From positions 1 to 14,603 of the forward strand of contig JADLDX010000712.1 in assembly GCA_020846515.1 (NCBI GenBank): a stretch of 14,603 nucleotides of DNA, read 5' to 3'. The notes under the pieces are model-generated. The model made no database searches and was not told the DNA's origin. It was given only the letters and a program-made list of their open reading frames with translations. This DNA is from Pirellulaceae bacterium. GTDB taxonomy: Bacteria; Planctomycetota; Planctomycetia; Pirellulales; Pirellulaceae. The position numbers and the translations under genes are program-made. Positions 1 through 5,867 of this stretch are shown here, piece by piece (position 1 is the first letter of the stretch; the number at the start of each line of letters is the position of its first letter).

Positions 1-2
1 AC

Positions 3-1016
3 GCTCCCAATGACAAACTCTCGGATGAAACTTTCGAGCGTCACTTTGGGCCTAGTTACTATTCGTACGATTATGGGACTGTGCATTTCGTGGTCTTGGA
101 CGATGTGACCTGGCATGGCGCGACCTCAACCACGCGTAGTCGTTTCACCGGTGGCCTGGGCCCCGAGCAAATGAAGTTTGTCAAGCAAGACTTGAGCATG
201 ATTCCTAAAGACCAGCTAGTGGTGCTGATGATGCACATTCCGCTATTGGACGTCGAAGATCGCCACGTGCTTTATCGGCTGATCGAGGATCGGCCGTTTG
301 CCTTGTCCATTTCGGCCCATACGCATTTTCTCAAACATCATTTCATTGGCAAAGAAGACGGATTCAATGGCCCGGCTCCTCACCATCACTTTGTCAATGT
401 GACCGTGTGTGGTAGCTGGTGGCGTGGTGCGACAGACGAACTGGGTATTCCCCACGCGACGATGAGCGACGGTGGTCCGAATGGTTATTCGATCATCTCG
501 TTCGACGGTGCCAAATATGACATCCAATTCCGTGCGGCGCGGCGTCCGGCTGATCATCAAATGAATATCCATTTGCCGCGCGAAGTAACCACGGCGGAAG
601 CGCTGGGTACATCGATACTGGTCAATGTCTTCAATGGCTCGAAGCAAACGAAGGTTCGTTTTCGTTTGTTGCCGGAAGGAGCCTGGATGCCAATGGAGCG
701 AGTGGACGGCGTGGACGCGTTTTATGCGGAAATGAAGAAGGGCGAGGCGAGTGACAATCCGCCCAACGGCTCTCCGCTGCCAGGGCCTTCGGTAACCGAC
801 CACTTATGGCGAGCTCTAATGCCGGTCGGCTTATCCGCTGGTACGCACCAGGTCGAGGTCGAAGTCACGGATGTCAGTGGCAAAGTTTTTGTGGATCGCG
901 AGACGCTCCGCGTCGTCGAGCTGCCGAAACCCAAACCCGCGACCGGCGGAGCCGATCGAGCACCGACCAGACGAGGCGCTGCACTGGTACAGCGGCCGCT
1001 GTCGGAAGTGCGCTAG
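3..1016 (+). CDS. Calcineurin-like metallophosphoesterase, C-terminal part (5' end outside window)
   Basis: The frame is open from the first bases of the window, and the codons before the GTG at 81 read as good family sequence (GPSYYSYDYGTVHFVVLDDV), so the true start lies upstream. About 337 residues are visible. Metal-binding motifs typical of binuclear metallophosphatases are present: a His in MMHIPL (codon 234-236) and the SAHTH motif with His codons at 318 and 324. The rest, from about 400 to 900, matches the separate C-terminal beta domain of planctomycete and Bacteroidetes phosphoesterases (GSWWRG, then DGGPNGYSIISFDG). The N-terminal metal ligands and any signal peptide are missing from view. 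The last 30 residues are Pro/Lys/Arg-rich low complexity. Family members are usually exported phosphatases or phosphodiesterases; the substrate cannot be read from the sequence. The gene runs convergently toward the DUF1501 gene. Confidence 0.9.
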   Translation, partial: APNDKLSDETFERHFGPSYYSYDYGTVHFVVLDDVTWHGATSTTRSRFTGGLGPEQMKFVKQDLSMIPKDQLVVLMMHIPLLDVEDRHVLYRLIEDRPFALSISAHTHFLKHHFIGKEDGFNGPAPHHHFVNVTVCGSWWRGATDELGIPHATMSDGGPNGYSIISFDGAKYDIQFRAARRPADHQMNIHLPREVTTAEALGTSILVNVFNGSKQTKVRFRLLPEGAWMPMERVDGVDAFYAEMKKGEASDNPPNGSPLPGPSVTDHLWRALMPVGLSAGTHQVEVEVTDVSGKVFVDRETLRVVELPKPKPATGGADRAPTRRGAALVQRPLSEVR

Positions 1017-1123
1017 GTTTTCGTTCACGCGAGGCACGTGCATGAGAACTCGTGCAACGGGAAGGACGGGTGGGGAGGGCAGGGCGAGGGACTCGCGGTT
1101 TGGCGTCGGCCATCCCGCGTTCG

Positions 1124-1180
1124 GCGAGTGCTAGTATTGGCTGATGCGAACTTGGTGCATTGCATCAGCCAATTGCTCGC
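1124..1180. repeat. Long inverted repeat at the left edge of the repeat cluster
   Basis: ATTGGCTGATGC (1136-1147) is exactly complementary to GCATCAGCCAAT (1162-1173), a 12-bp stem with a 14-nt loop. GCGAG (1124-1128) and CTCGC (1176-1180) extend it beyond an asymmetric internal loop containing TGCTAGT. It lies 108 nt after the metallophosphoesterase stop and has no T-run, so it may be a transcript-end hairpin or an edge member of the repeat family. Confidence 0.6.
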
Positions 1181-1408
1181 AGGCCAGGGCAGGCTTAGGT
1201 GCAGTGTTGCAGACCTGAGTGTCCCCCTAGTGTCCTTCGTGCGTTTACCAAGTCGGCATCAGTCAATGCTAGCGTTTCCCCAACACTGATTGGCTGTGTG
1301 CCCGTGCCCGCGCCTATTCCGCCAAGCTCCATCTGTGCTCCGGGCCAGCATTATTCGAGCCGTCCTTGGCGCTCCAGAGCCTGATTGCAATCAAGCACAC
1401 AGGACCTT

Positions 1409-1462
1409 GGGGACACAGACAAAGTGCGTTTGTGCTAGCAATAAACGAGTGTGTGTGTCCCC
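1409..1462. repeat. 54-nt inverted dimer, copy 1
   Basis: It begins GGGGACACA (1409-1417), has the 8-bp palindrome TGCTAGCA at its centre (1433-1440) and ends TGTGTCCCC (1454-1462), giving 9-bp perfect outer arms. It is two inverted copies of the repeat monomer sharing one core. Confidence 0.8.
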
Positions 1463-1645
1463 GGGCGCGCGATGACGCGCACCCGCCGGGCGACCACTAT
1501 TGCCTGAAATCTCGCATGGGGATACACCCAAATCGTGGAATTGCCAAATGCTAGTATTGGCCCCTACTATCTTGATCGATCGGGCCACGGGGGGACAAAC
1601 GCCGTCGCTACACAGAGAATGCTAGCATTGCTCGACGATTAACAC

Positions 1646-1699
1646 GGGGACACACACATTCTGTCCTTGTGCTAGCAATTGAAGTTTGCGTGTGTCCCC
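1646..1699. repeat. 54-nt inverted dimer, copy 2
   Basis: The outer arms GGGGACACAC (1646-1655) and GTGTGTCCCC (1690-1699) are 10 bp and perfect. The TGCTAGCA core is at 1670-1677. It has the same total length as copies 1 and 3, although the left interior sequence differs considerably. Confidence 0.8.
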
Positions 1700-1797
1700 G
1701 GATGGTCAGCATCCAACTGCTAGCAACAGTTGATTGCCTCTGTTCCTGCGTGATCTGGCTCTTGGCCAAAGGCCATCGGTTTTTGGCCAATGGCCAT

Positions 1798-1851
1798 GGG
1801 GACACAGGCAAAGTACGTCTGTGTTAGCAATAAACGATTGCGTGTGTCCCC
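1798..1851. repeat. 54-nt inverted dimer, copy 3
   Basis: The outer arms are GGGGACACA (1798-1806) and TGTGTCCCC (1843-1851). The core is TGTTAGCA (1822-1829), one base off the palindrome. It is immediately preceded by a 15-nt near-direct repeat, TTGGCCAAAGGCCAT at 1762-1776 and TTGGCCAATGGCCAT at 1783-1797. Confidence 0.8.
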
Positions 1852-2058
1852 GGGGCACGTCTGCTAGCAAACGGCGTTTGCCTGTGTCCCCGAGCGTGCT
1901 CGCTAGCAAATGATGATTGTGCATCTTAGGCGGCTTTGCTAGCACGCAGGATTGCGTCTATTTGCTAGCAAACGATGATTGCGTGTGTCCCCTGCTGTTG
2001 CTGCAATGCGCAGGCCACACGTTATGGCGCGTTTAAATGAACCGCATGGCCGCCGATG

Positions 2059-3483
2059 TCAGGTAAACAGACCCCGGATGGGTTCGCCAAGGGCCAGGCG
2101 ATGAGGGCGACCTAGATGGTCGTGAATGGGTTGCGAATGATCGACTCCGAATCGCCAGTAAATCGTAGCTGCGATATCGCCAGGTGTTACCGGATCGCGA
2201 CTGGGATAACCACCATGCTGGTCGCTGGCACCCCAAATGGCTCCGCCGGTAATCCCGCCACCAGCCATGATGACCGAGTAGCAATGAGGCCAATGATCGC
2301 GACCGGCCTGCGCATTGATCTTCGGTGTTCGACCGAACTCACCCATGGCAACCACTAACGTAGAATCAAGCAATCCGCGTTGGTCGAGGTCTTCGATCAA
2401 CGCTGAAAGCGCTTGGTCGGCCGGCGGCAGCAAGAACTCTTTGTGCTGGTGTTCGCACTTGACGTGCGCGTCCCAGTTTTGCCCTTGCTGTTTGTAGTCG
2501 TAAACATTCACAAACGGCACGCCAGCCTCCACCAGACGTCGAGCCAGAAGTAAGTTCTGGCCACGCATCTCACGCGCGATGCCCATCTCGCCGCCGCCAC
2601 CATTGACTTCACCACTGGCTGTAGGCGGCGAGTAGAATCCATAGCGCTGGCGCACTGCATCACTTTCACGCTCGATGTCCAACGCCTCATGCAGCGTCTG
2701 GCTTTCGAGCAATTGATAGGCTTTGCTATAAAATCGACTGAGCGAAGCAGGTAAGGGTGAAGCTGACCCGAGTGATTCCAACAAACTGAGACGTTGCTTA
2801 TGCCTTGTCGCGTCCATGCCATCGCGTTGGCCCAAGGACTCGATCCGGTAACGCTTGGCTGAGACGTCGACATCGATAGACAAAGGATCGAAGTTAGCAC
2901 TCAGAATGCCGCCACCCTGGCATGGTGTGGGTACTACGTTCTGAAAAATATAAGGCAGGGCAGCATACGGTACGGCCTGGGCTTGTTCTCGTCGTGCCCA
3001 AGCCACAGTCGACCCAAAACTGGGATAAAACTGGGGCAGCGGTGCGAACAACTCTCGATCCGGGCCGTCCAGCGGTCGACCGGTAAGCGCGTGAATCGAC
3101 GCTGAGTCGTGCAGGGACGCCTGATGATGCACGCTGCGTATGACCGCAACCTTGTGCATCCATCGAGCCATGCGTGGCAAATGTTCGCAAATGTGCAAGC
3201 CCGGTACGGTCGTGCTGATCGATTGAAAGCTCCCGCGAATTTCCGCCGGAGCTTGCGGCTTCATATCCCAAGTATCGAGATGACTTGGACCACCGTAATA
3301 AAAGACTAAGATACATGCCCGAATAGGCCGGCCAAAACCGGGCACACCGTCCACTCTTCCCCGCGCCCCGGTCCGGTCATCTCCAGCGGCCATCTGGGCT
3401 CGCCACAACGACCCCAAGGAGAGCCCCAAAACGCCAGCACTACCAAACTGCAAGAGCCTGCGGCGAGAGTGAAGTGAAGCCAT
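2059..3483 (-). CDS. DUF1501 family protein, Tat-exported
   Basis: A 474-residue DUF1501 protein. This family belongs to the alkaline phosphatase/sulfatase-like fold and is very abundant in planctomycetes; its biochemical role is not established. The ATG at 3483 is chosen because it places a twin-arginine signal at the N-terminus (SRRRLL at residues 6-11, then a hydrophobic stretch to about residue 30). The frame stays open to 3681, but that extension has no signal character. Family motifs are GGPSHLDTWDMKP (64-76), GEFGRTP (381-387) and GRDHWP (394-399). Length is normal for the family. No strong Shine-Dalgarno sequence precedes the start. DUF1501 genes often follow a DUF1549/DUF1553 cytochrome-type gene; none is present, and upstream is an intergenic region shared with a divergent DUF1559 gene. 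Confidence 0.93.
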   Translation of the reverse strand: MASLHSRRRLLQFGSAGVLGLSLGSLWRAQMAAGDDRTGARGRVDGVPGFGRPIRACILVFYYGGPSHLDTWDMKPQAPAEIRGSFQSISTTVPGLHICEHLPRMARWMHKVAVIRSVHHQASLHDSASIHALTGRPLDGPDRELFAPLPQFYPSFGSTVAWARREQAQAVPYAALPYIFQNVVPTPCQGGGILSANFDPLSIDVDVSAKRYRIESLGQRDGMDATRHKQRLSLLESLGSASPLPASLSRFYSKAYQLLESQTLHEALDIERESDAVRQRYGFYSPPTASGEVNGGGGEMGIAREMRGQNLLLARRLVEAGVPFVNVYDYKQQGQNWDAHVKCEHQHKEFLLPPADQALSALIEDLDQRGLLDSTLVVAMGEFGRTPKINAQAGRDHWPHCYSVIMAGGGITGGAIWGASDQHGGYPSRDPVTPGDIAATIYWRFGVDHSQPIHDHLGRPHRLALGEPIRGLFT

Positions 3484-3683
3484 CGAACTATTTCGATCAC
3501 GGTGTGCGGGTGACTGAACGTGGGTGAAGCTGGCCGGCACCAGTATAGGGACTGCTGTGCCAGCTGTCACCGATCTATCTGCCCTACCCCCAGTCTCCCG
3601 CAGCCCACGCACTGCCCAACACTGTTCAGCCGGAAGAAATTTCTGGCTCTCATCAACCAAATCTGCCGCAACTATCCACAAAG

Positions 3684-3700
3684 TTGAGAACTGATCTCAA
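3684..3700. promoter_or_regulatory. Candidate operator palindrome TTGAGA-N5-TCTCAA
   Basis: TTGAGAACTGATCTCAA is a perfect 6-bp inverted repeat with a 5-nt spacer. It lies 201 nt upstream of the DUF1501 start. Its core TGAGA-N5-TCTCA recurs at 3843-3857 in the same intergenic region, which suggests a dimeric regulator site. No regulator gene is visible nearby. Confidence 0.4.
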
Positions 3701-3842
3701 AAAACAGAACCGAAAACCCCCTTATTTCCCAAGGAAAAGCGTGCTTTTTAAACATGGCTGCCAACAAACAGTCCGTAAGCGCCCAAGATCGCACTTTTTT
3801 TCGCAGAACCTATTGCGAATAACACACTGGGCGATAAACTAC

Positions 3843-3857
3843 TGAGACACTGTCTCA
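3843..3857. promoter_or_regulatory. Candidate operator palindrome TGAGA-N5-TCTCA, second copy
   Basis: TGAGACACTGTCTCA has the same half-sites and the same 5-nt spacer as the element at 3685-3699, with the two centres 158 bp apart. Both spacers contain ACTG. Function is inferred only from the repetition. Confidence 0.4.
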
Positions 3858-3872
3858 ACAGCGACAGTATCT

Positions 3873-4231
3873 AGCCAGCAGCGAGGTGGAGGCAGTTCCA
3901 ATGCCCTTAGCCTTTTGAGCCAGCCAAGCACAACCATCCTCTGCTTTCGAGGACTTAAAGGCTGCTATGGAATCTCCGGTCATTTGTACGCACGCGACGC
4001 TCAGGCGCAATGCGTCCTTACCCAGGCTTGGCAGCAAGTGAACATCAATGCAGCCAGCGGCACTTGAGCATCCCGAGTTTGAAAGTATGCAACTGCCTGC
4101 ATTGCGAACACGAGCGCTAACTCCAACACAGCATCTTGAAAGGCCTACTTAACAGTTCTGTCGAATCACGTTTTCACCTACCCAGCCAGCAGCGAGTTCC
4201 GCAGTCAAGCGAATGCTCGGTGAGCCAGCCA
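3873..4231 (+). repeat. Diverged direct repeat with AGCCAGC motifs
   Basis: AGCCAGC occurs five times in one orientation, at 3873, 3918, 4052, 4184 and 4223. The flanks 3873-3926 and 4184-4231 align as a diverged duplication: AGCCAGCAGCGAG, then GCAGT, then AATGC, then TGAGCCAGCCA. The middle copy at 4052 keeps only the motif and a nearby AATGC. It may be regulatory sites or an old tandem duplication upstream of the DUF1559 gene. Confidence 0.5.
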
Positions 4232-4246
4232 GGTAATCACTTACCT
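4231..4246 (+). promoter_or_regulatory. Small inverted repeat just upstream of the DUF1559 ribosome binding site
   Basis: AGGTAA (4231-4236) and TTACCT (4241-4246) are perfectly complementary around a TCAC tetraloop. It ends 20 nt before the GAGG ribosome binding site at 4267-4270. It could be a DNA operator or a leader hairpin. Confidence 0.35.
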
Positions 4247-4278
4247 ACCTAGCTACTTTGTGCAACGAGGTCAAAACT

Positions 4279-5211
4279 ATGAGCTCACGCGGCTTGAAAA
4301 ACGGGTTTACTTTAGTCGAATTATTAGTCGTAATCGCCATCATCGGCATACTTGTCGGCCTGCTTCTGCCGACAGTCCAATCCGCTCGCGAAGCGGCCCG
4401 CCGCATGTCTTGCAGCAACAACATAAAGCAAATTGCGCTAGCAACCCAGAATTTTCACGATGCTCACAAGCAACTGCCTTACGCAACTCTCGACAGGCAA
4501 CCCAGGGAAACGACCAACACTTTTGCCACTGGTTTTATTCAACTGCTGCCGTTCCTGGAAAGCGATGCTATCGCGCGTCGCTGGGACCATTCGCAACCGC
4601 GCCACAGTACCGTGGACAGCGATGGCGATGGCTTCACCAATGCCATGTTGCAACAGATGAAGATCCCCACCTATACCTGCCCTGCCATGTCACCGCCCAG
4701 CGGCCCATTGGGCGGTGTGGAAAATCGCGGCCCCAGCAGCTACCTGTTTAGCGCCGGTACGCCCGACTCGCAAATGTACACGTACTGGATGTTTTATGGC
4801 TTGTCAGCACCGCCACAATTTGATGGGGCTGTCATACCTCTCCACTCCACCGTGACAACTCCGACTTCGCCCAACCGAAGACAAACGCGACTGGCCGATC
4901 TCGTCGACGGCACATCCAATACCTTTTTGCTGGGCGAGACCGATTTTATGCCGCGTGGTGTTCCGTCCATCGAGATGGGCGGCGTTTGGGCTTACGGCTT
5001 TATCGGATACAGCTTCGGAACGACCTTCCACCCGTTTAACAGACACAACAACACGTCGACGATCTACGGCGCATTCCGCAGCCAGCACCCTGGTGGTGCC
5101 CATTTTGCCATGAACGATGGCTCTGTCCATTTCATAGCAGAACAAGTCGACAACACGATCTATAGAGCTCTGTCCACCCGCGCCGGCGGCGAAGCCATTC
5201 AATTGCCCTGA
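4279..5211 (+). CDS. DUF1559 protein with type IV prepilin-like N-terminus
   Basis: A 310-residue DUF1559 protein of the large planctomycete-specific family. The ATG at 4279 is chosen over the in-frame TTG at 4258 because GAGG at 4267-4270 sits 8 nt before it. The N-terminus is a class III (prepilin) signal: Lys-Asn-Gly9, then Phe10-Thr-Leu-Val-Glu14 and a hydrophobic helix, so processing by a prepilin peptidase after Gly9 is expected. The conserved stretch after the helix ([13 protein letters not shown]) is present. Near the C-terminus His270 and Asp280-Gly281 form the H-x9-DG motif of the family. These proteins are thought to be pseudopilin-like surface or secretion components; the exact role is unknown. 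A small lipoprotein gene follows 169 nt downstream, the usual type of neighbour. Confidence 0.95.
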   Translation: MSSRGLKNGFTLVELLVVIAIIGILVGLLLPTVQSAREAARRMSCSNNIKQIALATQNFHDAHKQLPYATLDRQPRETTNTFATGFIQLLPFLESDAIARRWDHSQPRHSTVDSDGDGFTNAMLQQMKIPTYTCPAMSPPSGPLGGVENRGPSSYLFSAGTPDSQMYTYWMFYGLSAPPQFDGAVIPLHSTVTTPTSPNRRQTRLADLVDGTSNTFLLGETDFMPRGVPSIEMGGVWAYGFIGYSFGTTFHPFNRHNNTSTIYGAFRSQHPGGAHFAMNDGSVHFIAEQVDNTIYRALSTRAGGEAIQLP

Positions 5212-5329
5212 ACCTAGCCGGACATAAACCTTGCCAACCTGCTAGCAATCGCGCATGCCCAAAGTTGCTCGATTGAATATTTAAACCGCCCGATAGGCAT
5301 GCAAAAACAATTCGTTCCCAAGCACTCGA

Positions 5330-5359
5330 GCGCCGAACGAACGCATGTGTTCGGTGCGC
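5330..5359 (+). other. Intercistronic inverted repeat before the small lipoprotein gene
   Basis: GCGCCGAAC (5330-5338) can pair with GTTCGGTGCGC (5349-5359) if two bases bulge. It lies between the DUF1559 stop and the lipoprotein ribosome binding site at 5369. The same 169-nt gap also contains an isolated TGCTAGCAAT (5240-5249), resembling the start of the repeat monomer at 1129-1992, and a 7-bp GCATGCC/GGCATGC inverted repeat. It may be an mRNA processing or stability structure. Confidence 0.3.
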
Positions 5360-5380
5360 TGTTCCCTCGAGGATAAACCC

Positions 5381-5695
5381 ATGCGACAATTCATGGTCCC
5401 ATCTGCTTTCAACCAGTCCATTAGATGCCTGCGTATTGCATACCTAGTTATCCCATGCCTGGTGGGAATTGGCTGTGATAAAGCGGAGCCGGTGCCTGCA
5501 AATCCAGCGCAGCCGACAGCTCTGAGTTGGGAGGAGTGGAAGAAACTGCCTATTCCAGAGAAACATGACGAAGCTGCCTATGATCGCTTACGACTGGGCA
5601 ATCCCCAGCTCAAGTCAGACAAAGCATGGCGAGTTTTTATGATCAAGGAGGTCATACCCGAAAGGAAGAGAGACATTCCACCAACCATGAACTAA
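5381..5695 (+). CDS. Small putative lipoprotein of unknown function
   Basis: A 104-residue protein. The ATG at 5381 has GAGG at 5369-5372 with 8 nt spacing; an in-frame ATG at 5345 is less likely. The N-terminus is basic and then hydrophobic (RIAYLVIPCLVGIGC, residues 18-32), with Cys32 as the probable lipidated residue. The lipobox is imperfect, with Gly rather than Leu at -3. Then comes a Pro/Ala linker (35-45) and a charged region with SWEEWKKLPIPEKH and KAWRVFMIKEVIPERKRD. I do not recognise the mature domain. It follows a DUF1559 gene on the same strand, as small lipoproteins commonly do in planctomycetes, which supports it being real and possibly acting with that protein. Confidence 0.7.
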   Translation: MRQFMVPSAFNQSIRCLRIAYLVIPCLVGIGCDKAEPVPANPAQPTALSWEEWKKLPIPEKHDEAAYDRLRLGNPQLKSDKAWRVFMIKEVIPERKRDIPPTMN

Positions 5696-5738
5696 TAGCC
5701 AACAACTAATTGGACAGCGCCACTTTTCAAACTGGGTA

Positions 5739-5796
5739 CACCGTCGCCAGACGGTGAACTCGATTGACGACGAAATCCACCGCTTGGCAGCGGTGG
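5739..5796. repeat. Pair of REP-like hairpins
   Basis: Two perfect 7-bp stems lie 20 nt apart. CACCGTC/GACGGTG has a GCCA loop (5739-5756). CCACCGC/GCGGTGG has a TTGGCA loop (5777-5796). The stems share a CACCG-type sequence. They lie between the lipoprotein stop at 5695 and the 7-bp tandem repeat. No T-run follows either one, so an intrinsic terminator is not indicated. Confidence 0.55.
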
Positions 5797-5808
5797 CTAC
5801 CAAATACT

Positions 5809-5857
5809 AAGAACAAAGAACAAAGAACAAAGAACTAAGAACTAAGAACTAAGAACG
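5809..5857 (+). repeat. 7-bp tandem repeat, seven units, abutting a ribosome binding site
   Basis: Seven back-to-back units read AAGAACA (x3), AAGAACT (x3) and AAGAACG. The last unit supplies the first G of GGAG (5857-5860), the Shine-Dalgarno sequence of the gene starting at 5868. Repeat slippage would change the leader length without altering the coding frame. Confidence 0.9.
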
Positions 5858-5867
5858 GAGACTTCAA

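Larger units (their letters stand above)
1129..1992. repeat. Cluster of degenerate palindromic repeats (TGCTAGCA ... GTGTGTCCCC family)
   Basis: The 1042-nt gap between the convergent metallophosphoesterase and DUF1501 genes has no credible gene. It is filled with related elements. The best monomer is 30 nt, begins TGCTAGCAA and ends GTGTGTCCCC: 1433-1462, 1670-1699, 1822-1851 (TGTTAGCA variant), 1862-1891 and 1963-1992. Degenerate monomers start at 1718, 1901 and 1937. A reversed, partly deleted copy lies at about 1591-1612. The hexamer GCTAGC occurs nine times between 1268 and 1969 but only about six times in the remaining 13.8 kb. Spacing is irregular (26 to 237 nt between starts), so this is not a CRISPR array. 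Placement between two 3' ends suits REP-like or MITE-like intergenic elements; that reading is inference. The first 110 nt (1017-1128) hold only a small GCGAG/CTCGC hairpin at 1084-1096. Confidence 0.8.
3484..4278. other. Divergent intergenic region (795 nt), no credible gene
   Basis: It separates the divergent DUF1501 (minus) and DUF1559 (plus) genes, so both promoters should lie here; I cannot assign -35/-10 boxes with confidence. The only open frames are an upstream extension of the DUF1501 frame and a 60-codon minus-strand frame without recognisable features. It contains paired TGAGA-N5-TCTCA palindromes, a degenerate direct repeat and a small inverted repeat, listed separately. Confidence 0.6.

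Noticed and set aside
243..803. 186-codon minus-strand frame inside the metallophosphoesterase
   Set aside because: Antisense shadow of a clearly coding frame; His/Arg-rich and without family features.
1038..1554. Several short plus-strand frames in the repeat region
   Set aside because: Cys/Arg/Pro-rich, mutually overlapping and created by repeat sequence; none has a start site context or recognisable protein features.
1409..1992. CRISPR array
   Set aside because: The repeats are imperfect, change orientation, and starts are 26 to 237 nt apart. There are no uniform spacers and no cas genes.
3484..3681. N-terminal extension of the DUF1501 protein
   Set aside because: The frame is open, but the twin-arginine signal begins right after the ATG at 3483. 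An extra 66 residues before it would not fit export.
3855..4037. 60-codon minus-strand frame in the divergent intergenic region
   Set aside because: No ribosome binding site or domain, and it crosses one of the paired palindromes and repeat copies.
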